This document shows, in pieces, positions 48,225-59,554 of a stretch of 64,000 bases of DNA. The notes under the pieces were generated by a model. It was not told where the DNA came from and made no database searches. It was given only the letters and a program-made list of their open reading frames with translations. This DNA is from Butyriboletus loyo (lineage: Eukaryota > Basidiomycota > Agaricomycetes > Boletales > Boletaceae): assembly GCA_038093515.1 (NCBI GenBank), contig JBBPSI010000037.1, positions 62,001 to 126,000 of the forward strand. Reading direction: 5' to 3'. Made by a program: the position numbers and the translations under genes. The number at the start of each line of letters is the position of its first letter. Position 1 is the first letter of the stretch.

Positions 48225-48530
48225 TCGTACATGGATGCCACGTCACTAGTGCGTTCGATACGGAGGACTTGTGACGAAGCCGCGCACGACGCCGTATTAC
48301 CCACCCCGCTTTGAACTTGAAAGGGACCCCATCGTTATCGTAATATCCGCTAAGACGTGTTGACGATGATCCCGTCGTGTCGCTGGACGCGTTCAGCTCT
48401 CCTTGATGCATGTGTTCTGCATCTCCATGGACTCTTCCATTCCAGCTGTTCCAAAAAATCCATGATGTCCGAGTGTAAGTGTGGAACGTGGCAAGTTTTG
48501 TTGAAAAGCATGGTGTCGGGGCGATTTCCG
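48225..48530 (+). pseudogene. broken copy of the PEBP gene
   Basis: Several segments match the 3' half of the PEBP gene (about 41005-41300) in the same order: GTGACGAAGCCGCGCACGAC followed by GCCGTATTACCCACC (PEBP GTGACGAGGCCAGCGACGAC then GCCTTATTACCCGCC), CATCGTTATCGTAATAT (PEBP CACCGCTACGGTAAATAT), and GGAACGTGGCAAGTTTTG (PEBP GGAACGCGGCTAGTTTTG). The second match spans the intron donor of the intact gene, so it derives from genomic DNA and not from a processed mRNA. The ligand-binding part is gone and the frame is not open. It lies between the CofD relic and the intact CofD-like gene. Confidence 0.6.
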
Positions 48531-48570
48531 GAAGAACAGAACAGAACAAGATCGGATCCGGATTCCGGAG

Positions 48571-50607
48571 ATGCACAACTTGACCGAAGCAAACAAGCTC
48601 ATGGACCACGCGCTACTCAATCCCGGAAGGCAAGGTAGTCAGCTTGGTGATAGCCCTGGCTCGTCGGTGTTCGATCTTCCTGTCCGCCCCGCCAACCTCA
48701 GTCCGCAGCCTCTGGCGACTCAAGGAAGCATCAACAACTCTGACCTTCGCCCAAGAACAAGCGCCCAAACTACAGATACATTTCCCAAGATCATGGTGAT
48801 ATCGGGTGGTTCTGGCGGAAATGCCATCTGCTCCGCGTTCAACAACGCGTGTTTTGTACTTCCCGTTTCGGATGACGGGGGTTCGTCTAGCGAGATCATT
48901 CGTGTTCTTGGAGGACCATCTATAGGTACGCGACCTTCGTGTTTCCTCCGAATTATTATCCTCGGGGTTACTGACTCGAAGCGTGTGCAAGGTGACATTC
49001 GCTCCAGACTTGTCCGTATGATACCTCCAGCACCCCCGAATTCTCCCCTCGGTGCCGTACGCACGCTTCTTTCATATAGACTACCCGCGAACGTCTCTGA
49101 ACGCGAAGCTCGTGAAGAATGGAGAGATATAATCGAAGGACACAGTCCTCTCTGGTCGGGGATTCCCAACGACCGCAAAGAAACTATCCGAGGTTTGCTA
49201 CAACTGCTTCGCGTGAATGTATTGACTTTCGGGGACTTGTAGGGTTTCTCGTCTACTTTGAGAACGAGGTGCTCAAATGCGCTCATAAGAACTTCTCCTT
49301 TTTGAATGGAAGGTAATACTGATCAAGTCCAGAGAAGCACTTGCCTAAAGGTCTATTTCTTAGCATCGGAAATTATTTCATTTCTGGTGCTCAAACCTTC
49401 TTTCGGTCCTTTCCATCAGCTATATTCTTGTTCGCATCTATCACCAACAGTCAGGTATGTCCCACCTTGGGAATGTGGCTCTACCACCGATTGACAGGCC
49501 ACGTGAAGGCAAATATACTGCCGGTGATAGTTACCAACCACACGGTGACTATTGCTGCGGAGCTAGTGAGTCTTGTACTTAAAGCGGGATAGTACAGTCA
49601 GGGAAGCGCTTCCCGATAGGAAAATGGCACCAGGCTCGTTGGACAGTGCGAGATATCCCATCCTGTGAATCCCTCGTCATCAGTTGAGGAAGCCAGTCCC
49701 AAGATGGATGCATTTTCCCCCGTGGATGGCATGGGTGAAAGCATTCCCCATCGATCTAATGTTATGTACAGCCAAATGGATAAAGACCGCTGTTATGAGC
49801 CACTGCAAGCCAAGATACACAGTGAGTATATCGCTGGCTAGATCTTGTGAATTTGGATAGACCCATAATAGGGTTGTATTATATCAATGCGTATGGCCAT
49901 GAGATACATCCCACGCCGAACCCTGAGTTCATCAAGACAATTGCGACCTCCGAGGCTCTGGTGTATTCCTGTGGCTCTCTCTGGACAAGGTAAGTTCGGA
50001 GATCGATTGATGGTTCTCGATGACACAGGCGCAAACAGTATCATTCCTTGCTTAGCCCTTCGTGGAGTAGCGACTGTGATTGCACGGTCTAGCCTTTTAC
50101 GGGCTAAGATCCTTCTATGTGAGCGATGCCACACCTTCGGGATCTATCTCGGTTTTTCCCTGATACCAGTCAGTAAATGGAAAGAACGACAGGGAAACAG
50201 ACGGTTACACCGCCGTTGACTATGTCAAGTAAGTACTGTTACTACTCGGTCTAAGCGTGCCGCCCCTCATTCTCACGCTTCCCCAGTGCCATTGTGGGGG
50301 TACTTAACTCCGATTACCAGAAGCCATCCTACGGCCTCGGGAATGCAAACACAGTTTACCCGATCTCGGCGTTCATTACGCATCTTGTCTGGCTCGAGGG
50401 AACACTCATCGAGGTGGACGTGATGGCATTGACAGTGAGTTCCGATTCCATCATTCGCCGTGGTTTCTCTGACGTTTGTCCGTCCTACAGGAGTTAGGCG
50501 TCAAACCTATCATGGTCAGGGGTGACGTCCAAGGTAACGCGGATCAGGGTCCACGGTATGATGCGGGCGTGGTTAGACACGTGCTTGCACGGATCCTAGT
50601 GCAATAA
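48571..50607 (+). CDS. CofD-like (UPF0052/YvcK-type) protein
   Basis: A fungal member of the CofD/YvcK superfamily; bacterial YvcK supports gluconeogenic growth and cell-wall synthesis, archaeal CofD transfers phospholactate, and the fungal role is unknown. The open frame begins at 48571, but the conserved domain starts near 48793: MVISGGSGGNAICSAFNNAC and VLPVSDDGGSSSEIIRVLGG, the phosphate-binding loop. Later exons give PSIG-DIRSRLVRMIP, FENEVLKCAHKNFSFLNG, SIGNYFISGAQTFFRSFPSA, ILPVIVTNHTVTIAAEL, VYYINAYGHEIHPTPNPEFI, LVYSCGSLWTSIIPCLALRG and ISAFITHLVWLEGTLIEVDV, stopping at 50607. About ten exons were followed; two need less common acceptors (for example CGTGAAG before GCAAATATA). The start upstream of the domain is uncertain. 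Confidence 0.78.
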
Positions 50608-52996
50608 TTGTCTTTGACCCTTTGTTTACTCTTCACGGCAAATATGTCACAGCTGTTCCTCCCGCGATTCTATTGGTCAGAGTCTTACCAAATTGACTGG
50701 GAAACAAAAGACCCTTTTGAGCCTCTAGTGTCAAACCCACACCACTTCGTTGAGGTGCTCGTGCTTTTTGATCACATCTCGTACTGATGCCGTTGCACCT
50801 TGCCTCAGACGGAAGTTGGAGAACGGAGAATTTTCATTGTCAACCTCACGCTCAGGGTGTCTATCCATCATTGTGCCACGCCTAGCGAGACCATACCATT
50901 TCCCCCGGTTGGTTTACAGCCGAGGTTACGGCGCCTGTGTCATCTGGTTTCTTCTTCTTCTTCTTCGCGCTTACCCTTCCTACCTCTGTCCATCGCGTGC
51001 GGCTCCAGTTGCCTTTGCTTGTTCCCATCAATCTATCATGCTCTCTACTTGTGCGCAACCCAAGCTTAGCCCCGGCTGCAATTCACATATCTATTACATT
51101 TTGAAGGTGGCAATGTTTCGTGGACTACATTCGCGAGCCACAGTCCGAGCATAGTTTCCTCTTCAGAACACGTTCTTGGTGGGCGTCTTTCAAAACGTGA
51201 CTTACTGATCCCCTGCGGTCTTTGTCCACACAAAACGATGTGGCCTCAAGCATGACATGGGCGTCGAGTCTCAGCGAGCTTGAACCGTCGGTCATCGTCT
51301 AGACATGAACTAGGCTAAGATATGGCTAAGCTACAAAGCTGGATCCATAGTGCACACTTCCAGCTTCACCAACGTTCATGATGATCGCATCTTACTTGGC
51401 CTTTGAGCACATCCACTGGACCGTTTGTTCAATTCTCCTGGAGACCATACGAAAGCCTGAAGAACCTTGATGGGTCTAATGATATTTGGCTGCGGTAAAT
51501 GTGCTGAATGTCACACACGTCAATTTTATTGTGAAAATCGAATTTGCCTAAACGCGTTGACTCGTGAGTAAGGGTAGCGCACCTCTTGTAGGGTGTGACC
51601 ATCTGAACGAGACAGCAATTACCCGTAGTCTCCCAAAACCAGACCTAAAACTTCGTGATCAGAAGGCAGCCGCTCCAATTATACGTACGAAGAATTACCA
51701 GCGTGAACGTTCTCGGCGGCCCGCGAGAGCGTCGTACACACTGTCCCAATTTTATCACGGTTATACCGTCTGGAATGTAGAGGATCCGAATAGGATAGTG
51801 AGGAGTATCTGATCAAAATTCACGAATCTTAATCAGAGTCCAGATATACGTCCTTGGATTTGCTCGCGCCAAATTGCTCCTTCACATTTGACGAAGCAGA
51901 CCAAGTGCATCTGAGGCGATCATGGTAATCGTTCAAGACCACGCTCGGGCGCACCACTTCTCGGCTGCATCGATATTCTGGGACAGTGATTAAACTTCAT
52001 GTTGTCTCTGTTGCCCGTCACATTTGAACGCTGCCTTGTGGGAAGACAGGGTATTTCTATTCTGACTAGTATTCGGTGTCAAGGTGAAACGAGTAAGACG
52101 CAGGAGACAAGATGAAACAAGGGGTATACACTGTAAGTTTTTTGGGATTCGAGCGGGATTATTGAATGTCGACGTCTAATCGTGGTTTATCCGGCCCTAT
52201 GGCGTGCGGAAGTGGCTGCTTCCAATCACTGCCTTACAGCGTGAGTGTGTTACGAGAAATGTCCCTTAATTCATCTAACGAAAAATCCATTAGGAACTAC
52301 TGGATACGCCTGGACCCTCTGCTTGCACCGAAAGTCGACTTGCTGCGCTGTCTTCAACTCTACTTAGCTCCATCCCTCTATCAACGATCCCCAATCTTGC
52401 ATGTTCATCTTCTCTAATTAGGCTATAAAAGGTGTTGGCGCTGATATCCCATAAAGAGCATACAGTATGAGCCATTCACAGGCTCTGGCCCCACACCCAG
52501 GTGCGTTTGATAGACCAGAATGTGGCATGAGTAGCTCATCATTGAGGTTCATAGATGTCAATAGGAGGTTCGTGCACGACGCCAAGAACGACTTGGAGGT
52601 GGCATCGACTGACAGCGGGACCTCCCATGATCGGTATGCAAGCCACCGACTGAATCTCCAAAGCGAGAGTGATGAGGAGACGACAACGCATGCGATACCA
52701 GACGGACACTCAAAAGACGCCCCAAGCCGCATCGTTCCATCCGTGAGTCCAATCGCCCTCCAGGTCACGTCAAACCAGTACCCCTGTCGTCGTCGTCACA
52801 CGCTTCCATTCAATGAGTCTCATCATTTTTTAAAAATAAATAATCACTAAATACATGACTCGGCGTGTCTCCGCATGCTCAGGCTGATCACATCCAAGTC
52901 CAGGGCGAACCGATTCTAGTAGGCCAACTGACAGGTCTTGATCGGACACTGGGTCCTCGCGTACGATTTCGGTCGCGCGTGCGGATATCAGCAGGG
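50608..52996. other. 2.4 kb without a convincing gene
   Basis: Open frames are short on both strands, with no recognisable family. A plus-strand frame at 52467-52850 is 127 codons with a possible donor near 52742 and could be an upstream exon of the low-complexity gene at 52997, but I could not connect it. A (CTT)n microsatellite lies near 50951-50966. The rest looks like intergenic or decayed sequence. Confidence 0.4.
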
Positions 52997-53435
52997 ATGG
53001 GTCGACGACGGCAACGTTCGGATGGGTCCTCCTCGAATGGGTCCTCCATCTCTGGCTCACCTTCGTCTTCGATCTCGGCTCCGCTGCGGACGTATCACAC
53101 GGGGAACAACGGTTGGGGTCCGTTGGGGCGCAGAGTGAACCTTTTTCGGTCGCAGGCCGCACCGCACCCTTCTCTAAACCGAGGTGAGTATGCGATCGGT
53201 GGGAAGGGGGACGCCAGCGGAAATGGGAGCGGAAACGGGAACGAGAATGAGAATGAGAACGGGAACGGGAATGGGAATGGGAACGGGAACGGGAACGAGG
53301 ATGCTCAGATGCGGTGTATGCAGTCTTTGCAGGCGTTTCTAGACGATGATGTGGATGAACACACACATCTCATAACGTCCACGACTCGGCATTCCTACGT
53401 CGGGCATCTGAATGCGTACGATCGGTATCATGAGG

Positions 53436-53469
<34 letters not shown>

Positions 53470-53657
53470 ACGGTGGTGGAGGGAGCGGCCGGTAGACGAC
53501 GCTTTTGGAAAATGGCCAGGAAGGCTGCTTAATGGACGTGTAAGTTGTTTATGCTCTCGAATGGCCGTCGGTCGTTCATAGCCCTTTGCTACCCCAGTGG
53601 TGGCGGTGGCATTTAGAACCCATCTTATGCTGTTTTCGCGAGCCGGACGAAGAGTAG
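52997..53657 (+). CDS. low-complexity protein with Asn-Gly and Glu-Gln repeats
   Basis: Model 52997..53539, 53598..53657 gives 200 residues. It starts MGRRRQRSDGSSSNGSSISG, continues APLRTYHTGNNGWGPLGRRV, then an Asn/Gly/Glu repeat, an ordered segment MQSLQAFLDDDVDEHTHLIT, a Glu-Gln repeat, and RPVDDAFGKWPGRLLNGR. After an intron with donor GTAAGT the last exon encodes WWRWHLEPILCCFREPDEE. The Trp/Cys-rich end and the FGKWPGRLL block look conserved; the rest is disordered. No family is recognised. An in-frame upstream ATG at 52865 is possible. It converges on chorismate synthase with 150 bp between stops. Confidence 0.55.
53222..53300 (+). repeat. hexanucleotide repeat, Asn-Gly/Asn-Glu coding
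   Basis: Thirteen or so imperfect copies of GGGAAC, GGGAAT, GAGAAT and GAGAAC, in frame, encode a run of Asn-Gly and Asn-Glu pairs. Read on the other strand it would give Ser-Arg/Ser-His repeats, but that frame has no other support. Confidence 0.85.
53432..53470 (+). repeat. GAGCAG hexanucleotide repeat, Glu-Gln coding
   Basis: Six near-perfect tandem GAGCAG units in frame encode alternating Glu and Gln. Being a whole number of codons, length changes would keep the gene in frame. Confidence 0.85.
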
Positions 53658-53807
53658 GAATGAATGATACATCTCCGACTCTATACCGACTGCTTAAAGA
53701 TGTACCATGGTGTATCACAACATTTGTATCGTAGATCCTCTATGTATCATGCTGCGTTACATTGCGCGATAAGAAAAATCGAACGGTTTAAATATTCGTA
53801 GATCGGG

Positions 53808-55321
53808 TCAATGCTTAGGGATCACCATGGTAGGGGGGAGGGTTGTGACGGGAGGAAGCAAGCTCGCTGCGGTCTTGCGCGCATTTTGGATCAGAAGCTG
53901 ATCCATGACAACGATGGCTGCCATTGCTTCGACGATGGGGACAGCACGAGGCACCACACAAGGATCATGACGGCCTCGGGTGGCCAAAGTCCCTGGAGTT
54001 CCATCATACTGAGCGGTGTTCTGCACTTGCGAAATGGTGGCCGGAGATTTGAATCCGATCCTGTACCAGGTGATCCTCAGATGGCCTGCCTTGTCAGGAA
54101 ACTGCAAGAATAGACTTGCCTGAAGTAGATGTCCTCGCCGTTGGTAATCCCGCCCTGGATTCCCCCGCTCCAGTTGGTGGAAGTACCGAGTTTGCCATTC
54201 TTGACTTCGAAGGGGTCGTTATGCTTGCTTCCGGGAACTTCGGTACCTTTGAATCCAGATCCGACCTCGAAACCCTTGGTAGCGGGAATAGAGAGCATAG
54301 CATGGGCCAATTTGGCTTCGAACTTGTCGAAGACGGGCTCTCCCAAGCCTGATGGAACGTTACGGATAACACAGGTTACAGTACCTCCGATTGAATCTTG
54401 GGCATCCTTGGCACGGATAATGCGCTGACCGATCGAGGAAAAGGCAGTGAGGTAAGATTAGGCAATCGAGAGAGGAACAGTTAGCGCAGTGGACCCACCT
54501 TGGTCATCCGTTCAGCCGTTTCGGGGTGAGGGCAACGTGTGAGATGTTTGTCCACCTCTTCACGAGTAATGGTCGCCAGAAGCTGACGGAACTCGGGAGA
54601 GAGGGCGTCTTCGGCTTCGTCTTCGTCTTCGTCAGCGTCTGAGGTCATGGATGGCGGTGCGATACTTGATGGTAAATGAATTTTGCCGACGGACGAGACG
54701 AATGCAATTATTTCAATGCCGTAAACCAGTTTGAGGTACTTCTCGGCAATGGCACCAGCGGCAACGCGTCCTGTTCAAGTTGACCTGTGAGGAATGGAGA
54801 CACGGACGACGGAAGATCGGAATTACCGATGGTCTCGCGAGCACTGCTGCGCCCACCCCCACTGCTTGCCTTGATGCCGTATTTTTCGAGATAAGTATAG
54901 TCTGCATGGGAGGGACGTGGGTAGAGGTCTGTTTCAGAATAGTCTTTTGGGCGCTGATCCTCGTTTTTGACAAAGAGTCCGATAGGTGTTCCGAGAGTAA
55001 CTCCATGCTCGATTCCGGATTGGATTTGGACCAGATCCTTTTCATCTCTCTGTCGATGAAACGTGAGACGAGGAGGATGGAGCTATGATTAGACACTTGC
55101 AGGTGTAGTCAGATTGCTCTGGCCTGGTCTTCTTCGACTTAGCTGAACTTGGACGTCTGCAGCGGACAATTCAAGACCCTTGGACTGGTCAGTCGGATGA
55201 TCACGGAAAGAGGCAATGTCGTGAGTCATACCGGAGGACATCCGTCAATGATGGCACCAACGGAAGCACAGTGGCTTTCGCCGTAGGTGGTGACGCGGAA
55301 GGCAGATCCAAAGGTCGACAT
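53808..55321 (-). CDS. ARO2: chorismate synthase
   Basis: Converts 5-enolpyruvylshikimate 3-phosphate to chorismate, the last shared step to Phe, Tyr, Trp and other aromatics; needs reduced FMN, which fungal enzymes reduce themselves. The start 55321 gives [20 protein letters not shown] and [10 protein letters not shown], the first family signature. Later exons read [40 protein letters not shown] and [11 protein letters not shown] (second signature), then [55 protein letters not shown], and [20 protein letters not shown] (third signature). It ends PPTMVIPKH at 53808. Key flavin- and substrate-site residues in these motifs are kept. An acidic insert ([11 protein letters not shown]) lies mid-protein. 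It is divergent from the SAP30-like gene. Confidence 0.94.
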
Positions 55322-55732
55322 TGCGGAACTACGGCGATGGAAAGTGGTGGTAAGAGATAAACAGCAGGCGGGAGAGGTGCTGGGATAAGGCGGACCTTTA
55401 TAACGGTGTCTCGGTCTCTCCGGTTGGTGCCCAAGGCGGCGCAAGGCGGTACTCGACCGAGCTAAAGGCGATCCCGATACGGTACTGATGGCGAGTCAGC
55501 TAGCGAGACCCAGAAACAGCAGCGCCTTTTGATTTCGATGTCCCCAGTGGTCGTTACAAGTCTTTCTGACCGATATGTTTGTCGTCGAGCATGATCTCGT
55601 GGGAATGGCAGTGTCATGGTCGGCATCAGTTCTGTGCAAAGGAGAGCTTATTCACTCGCTACATTATTTACTACAACATCGCGTTAGCCGCGACCTGCTC
55701 ACACAAGAACCCGGTTCATCGCGTCAGTCGCC
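55322..55732. promoter_or_regulatory. divergent promoter region of ARO2 and the SAP30-like gene
   Basis: 411 bp between divergent start codons hold no gene. It should carry the promoters of both genes; no specific operator such as TGACTC could be assigned with confidence. Confidence 0.35.
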
Positions 55733-56435
55733 ATGTCCACCAATGGCTCAGTTTCTGGCACCGTCGCCTCTGGCTCGAGGTCGCGCCCACAGGCAAGAAA
55801 GAAGCCGAACGACGATGCAGCATACTTCGGACCACCTACCGCGTCTAAAAGACAGGCTGTTGATAGAGCAGAGGGAGAGCCGCGGGTCAAGAGGAAACGC
55901 GTGGAACCACTGAGAAAAGTGGACAGGGGGGGTGTCGGCGTAGAGGCAGAAGAAGAAAAATCAAGTGTATGTTTCTCATCACACGAGACTGCGGCATTTG
56001 GGCGTACAGTCGGGTTCATGTCGGGAGGGCTCACCTGGTCATGTCCAGATCGACTTCAAAAGCTTACCCATGGCCACCCTCCATCGATATATCTCCCACT
56101 TCAACATCATACCCCTCATAAACCCCTCACCGCTCGCATATGCCGACCCGCCCACTCCTTCATTTCTTTTAGAACCCACGCATCACAGTTCTCGGGCTCT
56201 TAGCCCTCTCGTGATCCCTACGCCGGCAAATCGCCCACGAAGGGATCCAAAAGACCAGAGTCGGAGGCGTAGTTCGCGCCTCTTGGAAGAGAATGAGACT
56301 CGCACACCGATAATGTCTGACGTGGCAGACGTCCATACCTTGTTGGCGACCTTGGCTGAGAGACATTTTCAGGACTACGCGGTCAACGAGATCGATACGC
56401 TGGCTTCATTTATGGTCAAAACAAAATGCGAATGA
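55733..56435 (+). CDS. SAP30-like Sin3-binding protein
   Basis: A small basic nuclear protein with a SAP30-type Sin3-binding domain, expected to belong to a Sin3-Rpd3 histone deacetylase complex. The model 55733..55966, 56010..56435 gives 219 residues. The N-terminus is disordered and Lys/Arg-rich (SGSRSRPQARKKPNDD, RVKRKRVEPLRK). Across the intron comes GHVQIDFKSLPMATLHRYIS and HFNIIP, where TLHRYISHFNI corresponds to the conserved helix of the domain. A Pro-rich insert and a basic RRRSSRLLEE segment follow. The C-terminal helices VADVHTLLATLAERHFQDYA and VNEIDTLASFMVKTKCE complete the Sin3-binding module. Identification rests on these two helical blocks and their order. Confidence 0.75.
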
Positions 56436-59400
56436 TGTACTTTATAGACGCGCGCCGGTCGCTGTTCAACCGTATACTGTGTCTCACCTCGATGTACTCG
56501 CTTCACATTCCGCACTGTTGCGTCCTCCAGTGGATGAAAATCACCGCTTCATCTGATTGACCGTCAGATTGATTCAACGATTCTGAAATTTCCGCCTTGC
56601 TTGTTTGCAACCACCTGGTCCCAGCGTTTTTTCTGCACCGCCGACCCTGAAATCTTATCAGACAAGATAATGGCTGTTGACTAAGCAATTTGCGAGTCCT
56701 AGATTGCGGCCCTCCTATGAGCGACGTTGAAGATTCCCTGTCGTGCCACTCAGTGTGTGTTCTTTTTCTTCACATGAGGAACACGGCCTTTCCCTCTCAT
56801 GAATGAATTCGATTCGGCCGCGTTTAGGTTCTTTGCAGATCATTTCGCAACTTTTATGAGGTCTGCGTTCTTGTGGCACGAATGAATGCCACCGTTGCGG
56901 CCATTATCGTCTTTAAATCTGGCCTCGTTGTAGGCAGGCTCGGTGACCGCGGTGAAGGTGACTGGCAAGCCTTGCCGGTTCAGCACCGCGTCGGATGTAT
57001 CCTGAGCGAGATCCTCGAGACGTCGTCGAGCTGCGCATTCCGATCGAATTTGATTCTGCTCGCCCTCGACCCACACGTTGCTGCCAAGGGTTTCGAGAAA
57101 ATCAGACGCGTCAAAGTCTTCACTTGCTTTTCCCAAATGATCCTTCTGACCACTACTAGACTGTAGATCGTCGGTGGATCTCGCGTTGGGTTCCATTCTG
57201 TTCGCCGCAAATCTCCCGCTAAATCTTCCAATGCAAAGAGCCTTGAGCCTTCTTTGTCGATGACAGTTCTGGGCCACTACGTCGGCGGCTGAGTGAACTT
57301 GCTCTACTGTGGACGTGCCTTCCCCTGAACGCATCACGTACTGCTGCTGTGTGGCCCCCGCTGCTTTAGGTTTCATTGCTCAACATGCGCATCGGATCTC
57401 TCAATGATGCTGTATACGTATGTTTGTCCCCTTCTCGTTGAGTGTATCCATAACGATCATCGTTTACGATCGGGTTGGTGGTGATGCGGCTGATCACACT
57501 GTTTCAGCCAGCTCAGGGAACAATGGTGGGAACATGGCAAGGGCAAAACACCGTGCCTTCCCACCACGCATAAACACGAACACGAAGGGTCCCTGAAGGA
57601 CAACATGTCGTCCGTGTGGATGCTGGAAAGGGGGAAGCCAGCTGTTGTTACCCTCTGGCGCGGATCTTGTCACCCAGGGTGTGTCCTGAGTGGCGTATTT
57701 GATTATTTCTGACGGTTGGCTCTTATCATGCTTTCATTTCCGGATTTCGACAAGGTAGACCATAATTGACATACGTTCGGTTGATTCTAACGTCACCAGC
57801 ATGGTTTTTGAACGTCTGTGGAACGTAAGTTGGTCGTGTTGGCAGAAACAGGGCACGATCGCCAGTTTGACATATCTAGCACTCGAGGGTCGAGTCCTGC
57901 CGCATCTGCCTCAAAAAGAGTCCGGTGACGATGCTATTCCGTTGTTCATAACTTGTGTTTCAACAGGTTATGAGCCCCGGAATAGCACCTGCCACCATGA
58001 TGGTTGGATCTCGCAACCGATCATCGCCCCTAATCGAAATCATAGGGTCACCGCGCGAGACCGCTACGCCATATCGCGCAGCATGATCTCCTTTCCGTAT
58101 CGTTACTCGGACACAGGGGGACCAACGTGTTTTAGTACGATCGAACGTCCGCGGCGACCCACCCCGTCCGTGATGTCACACGTACGATAAAGTTCCTAGA
58201 TTAAAGATCAATACGATAGCACGCACCCTACTGATACCTCCAAACTCGACGCCTGATCCGACGGCTGTGCGAGACGATCGAGGGATCTCGAGGAACGAGG
58301 TACATCAGAAAACCAAAAAAAAAAAACCCCCCCAAAAATTAATAAATGACAAACGAGGCCAAGACGGCCAGGACAGCACGTGGATGTGTGCGAGGAAAGA
58401 GTATCGCCATTGTGCATCCCCATCAGCTTCCTCTACTCGTCCTATCACGGAGCTAACCCCATTCAAGTTTCTCAGACGAAAGAGTTGGCTTGATCGGAGA
58501 AGAACCGAGCATGGTTCCTAAACCTAGCAATGCGGAAAAGCGGCAATGAACGCGTTCCGCGATCCCATATATGCGTGGTGCCAAGTCGGGCAAGGAAGCC
58601 ACTGATGGCCGGAGAGGCCCGCGAGCGAGCATGAGTCGTCATGATCGATTGGTAATGATGAAGTCAGATGAGCGTGTTTTATAGCGCGAACGTCCATCAG
58701 GTGCGCAGCTTCTTGGTAGAATTTCGGTGAAAGGCTGATAAGGGGTTCCTTACCTGGTGCGGATCTGAGATTGCCCAACCCCCTTGGCTCGTGCCAGGCT
58801 GGCGGATGAAACATCGAAACACGTCAAAAACATGAGGGGAAAGACTCGATGAAGCAGGTCGTGCATACCTTGCTGCATTTAGCATTCTGACGGCACCTGT
58901 GACACCCTCGACGCGAAATTATCCAACGCTTGCGGGAATTTTCATTCATCCACAGCAAACAGCATTGCGACCGATCAGGAGAGGAGTGATGGGGGACAGG
59001 TCGGCGACGCGTTAAATGCGACTGCTGAGACGACTTCCGTGTCCCGCACAATCAGCAACAGATGGCTTCTGTGGCATGAAACTCGACCGCAAGCATGCGA
59101 AATTAAAATATGATATACATAGACTAGCAGGCAAAGAGCTCCGTCGTCGACAGTTCTGACTAAGAGCGCTGCTGCGGTGCACACTCGTCAATTCACAGAC
59201 CGGCACCGAGATAAAGGGGTGCGACGCGACTGCGTTCGAGGCCGCCATGGACCTGTGCGTCAATCCGTGAAGAGTGAACAGCTTTCGTATCCAAGAAAGT
59301 AGTGCAACCCCGCAGTTTGAGGGGCCTTGCTGGTCGCTCCAGCCAAACGTGTGGGATCATTCTAGAAGCGGAGTGCCCACAGCAGCACTGAACACGTGTA

Positions 59401-59554
59401 ATCAAATCAGGTCAACCTGTGGGAGCTTACGACTGCGATTTCTCAGGAGTGCTCTTTCGGACTCTCAGGCGGTTGCAAGTGGGGCCTACCAGGGAATGAA
59501 TGGTTTCGGCCCTAACACATCATTGACTTCTATTGACGACAGATCACGGGCGGG
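56436..59554. other. 3.1 kb gene-poor region
   Basis: No family is recognised. A homopolymer junction (A12 then C7) lies at about 58315-58335. On the minus strand near 58860-58950 a short frame MNENSRKRWIISRRGCHRC ending at a good donor, with following pieces, could be a first exon, but no gene could be assembled. The only longer frame is listed separately (56840-57376). Confidence 0.35.
56840..57376 (-). CDS. unrecognised open frame, 178 residues
   Basis: A single minus-strand open frame, MKPKAAGATQQQYVMRSGEG to ADLIKVAK. The C-terminal half reads like a structured protein (CAARRRLEDLAQDTSDAVLN, RQGLPVTFTAVTEPAYNEAR, FKDDNGRNGGIHSCHKN), while the first third is less convincing. No family is recognised, and the opposite strand also has a 97-codon frame here, so chance cannot be excluded. 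It could be the last exon of a longer minus-strand gene. Confidence 0.3.
   Translation of the reverse strand: MKPKAAGATQQQYVMRSGEGTSTVEQVHSAADVVAQNCHRQRRLKALCIGRFSGRFAANRMEPNARSTDDLQSSSGQKDHLGKASEDFDASDFLETLGSNVWVEGEQNQIRSECAARRRLEDLAQDTSDAVLNRQGLPVTFTAVTEPAYNEARFKDDNGRNGGIHSCHKNADLIKVAK

Noticed and set aside
47905..48609. Minus-strand open frame of 234 codons
   Set aside because: It overlaps the PEBP relic and the start of the CofD-like gene on the other strand, has no family resemblance, and is rich in residues expected by chance.
52830..53366. Minus-strand frame with Ser-Arg/Ser-His repeats resembling an SR protein
   Set aside because: The repeats are the antisense reading of the Asn-Gly repeat; the plus-strand model has a spliced, sensible C-terminus, the minus strand does not.
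56873..57166. Plus-strand frame of 97 codons opposite the 178-codon frame
   Set aside because: Shorter, without flanking splice sites or family signal; kept only as a reason for caution about the minus-strand call.
58312..58340. A-run followed by C-run as a possible poly-A insertion scar
   Set aside because: No target duplication or upstream retroelement sequence was found; read as a simple homopolymer junction.
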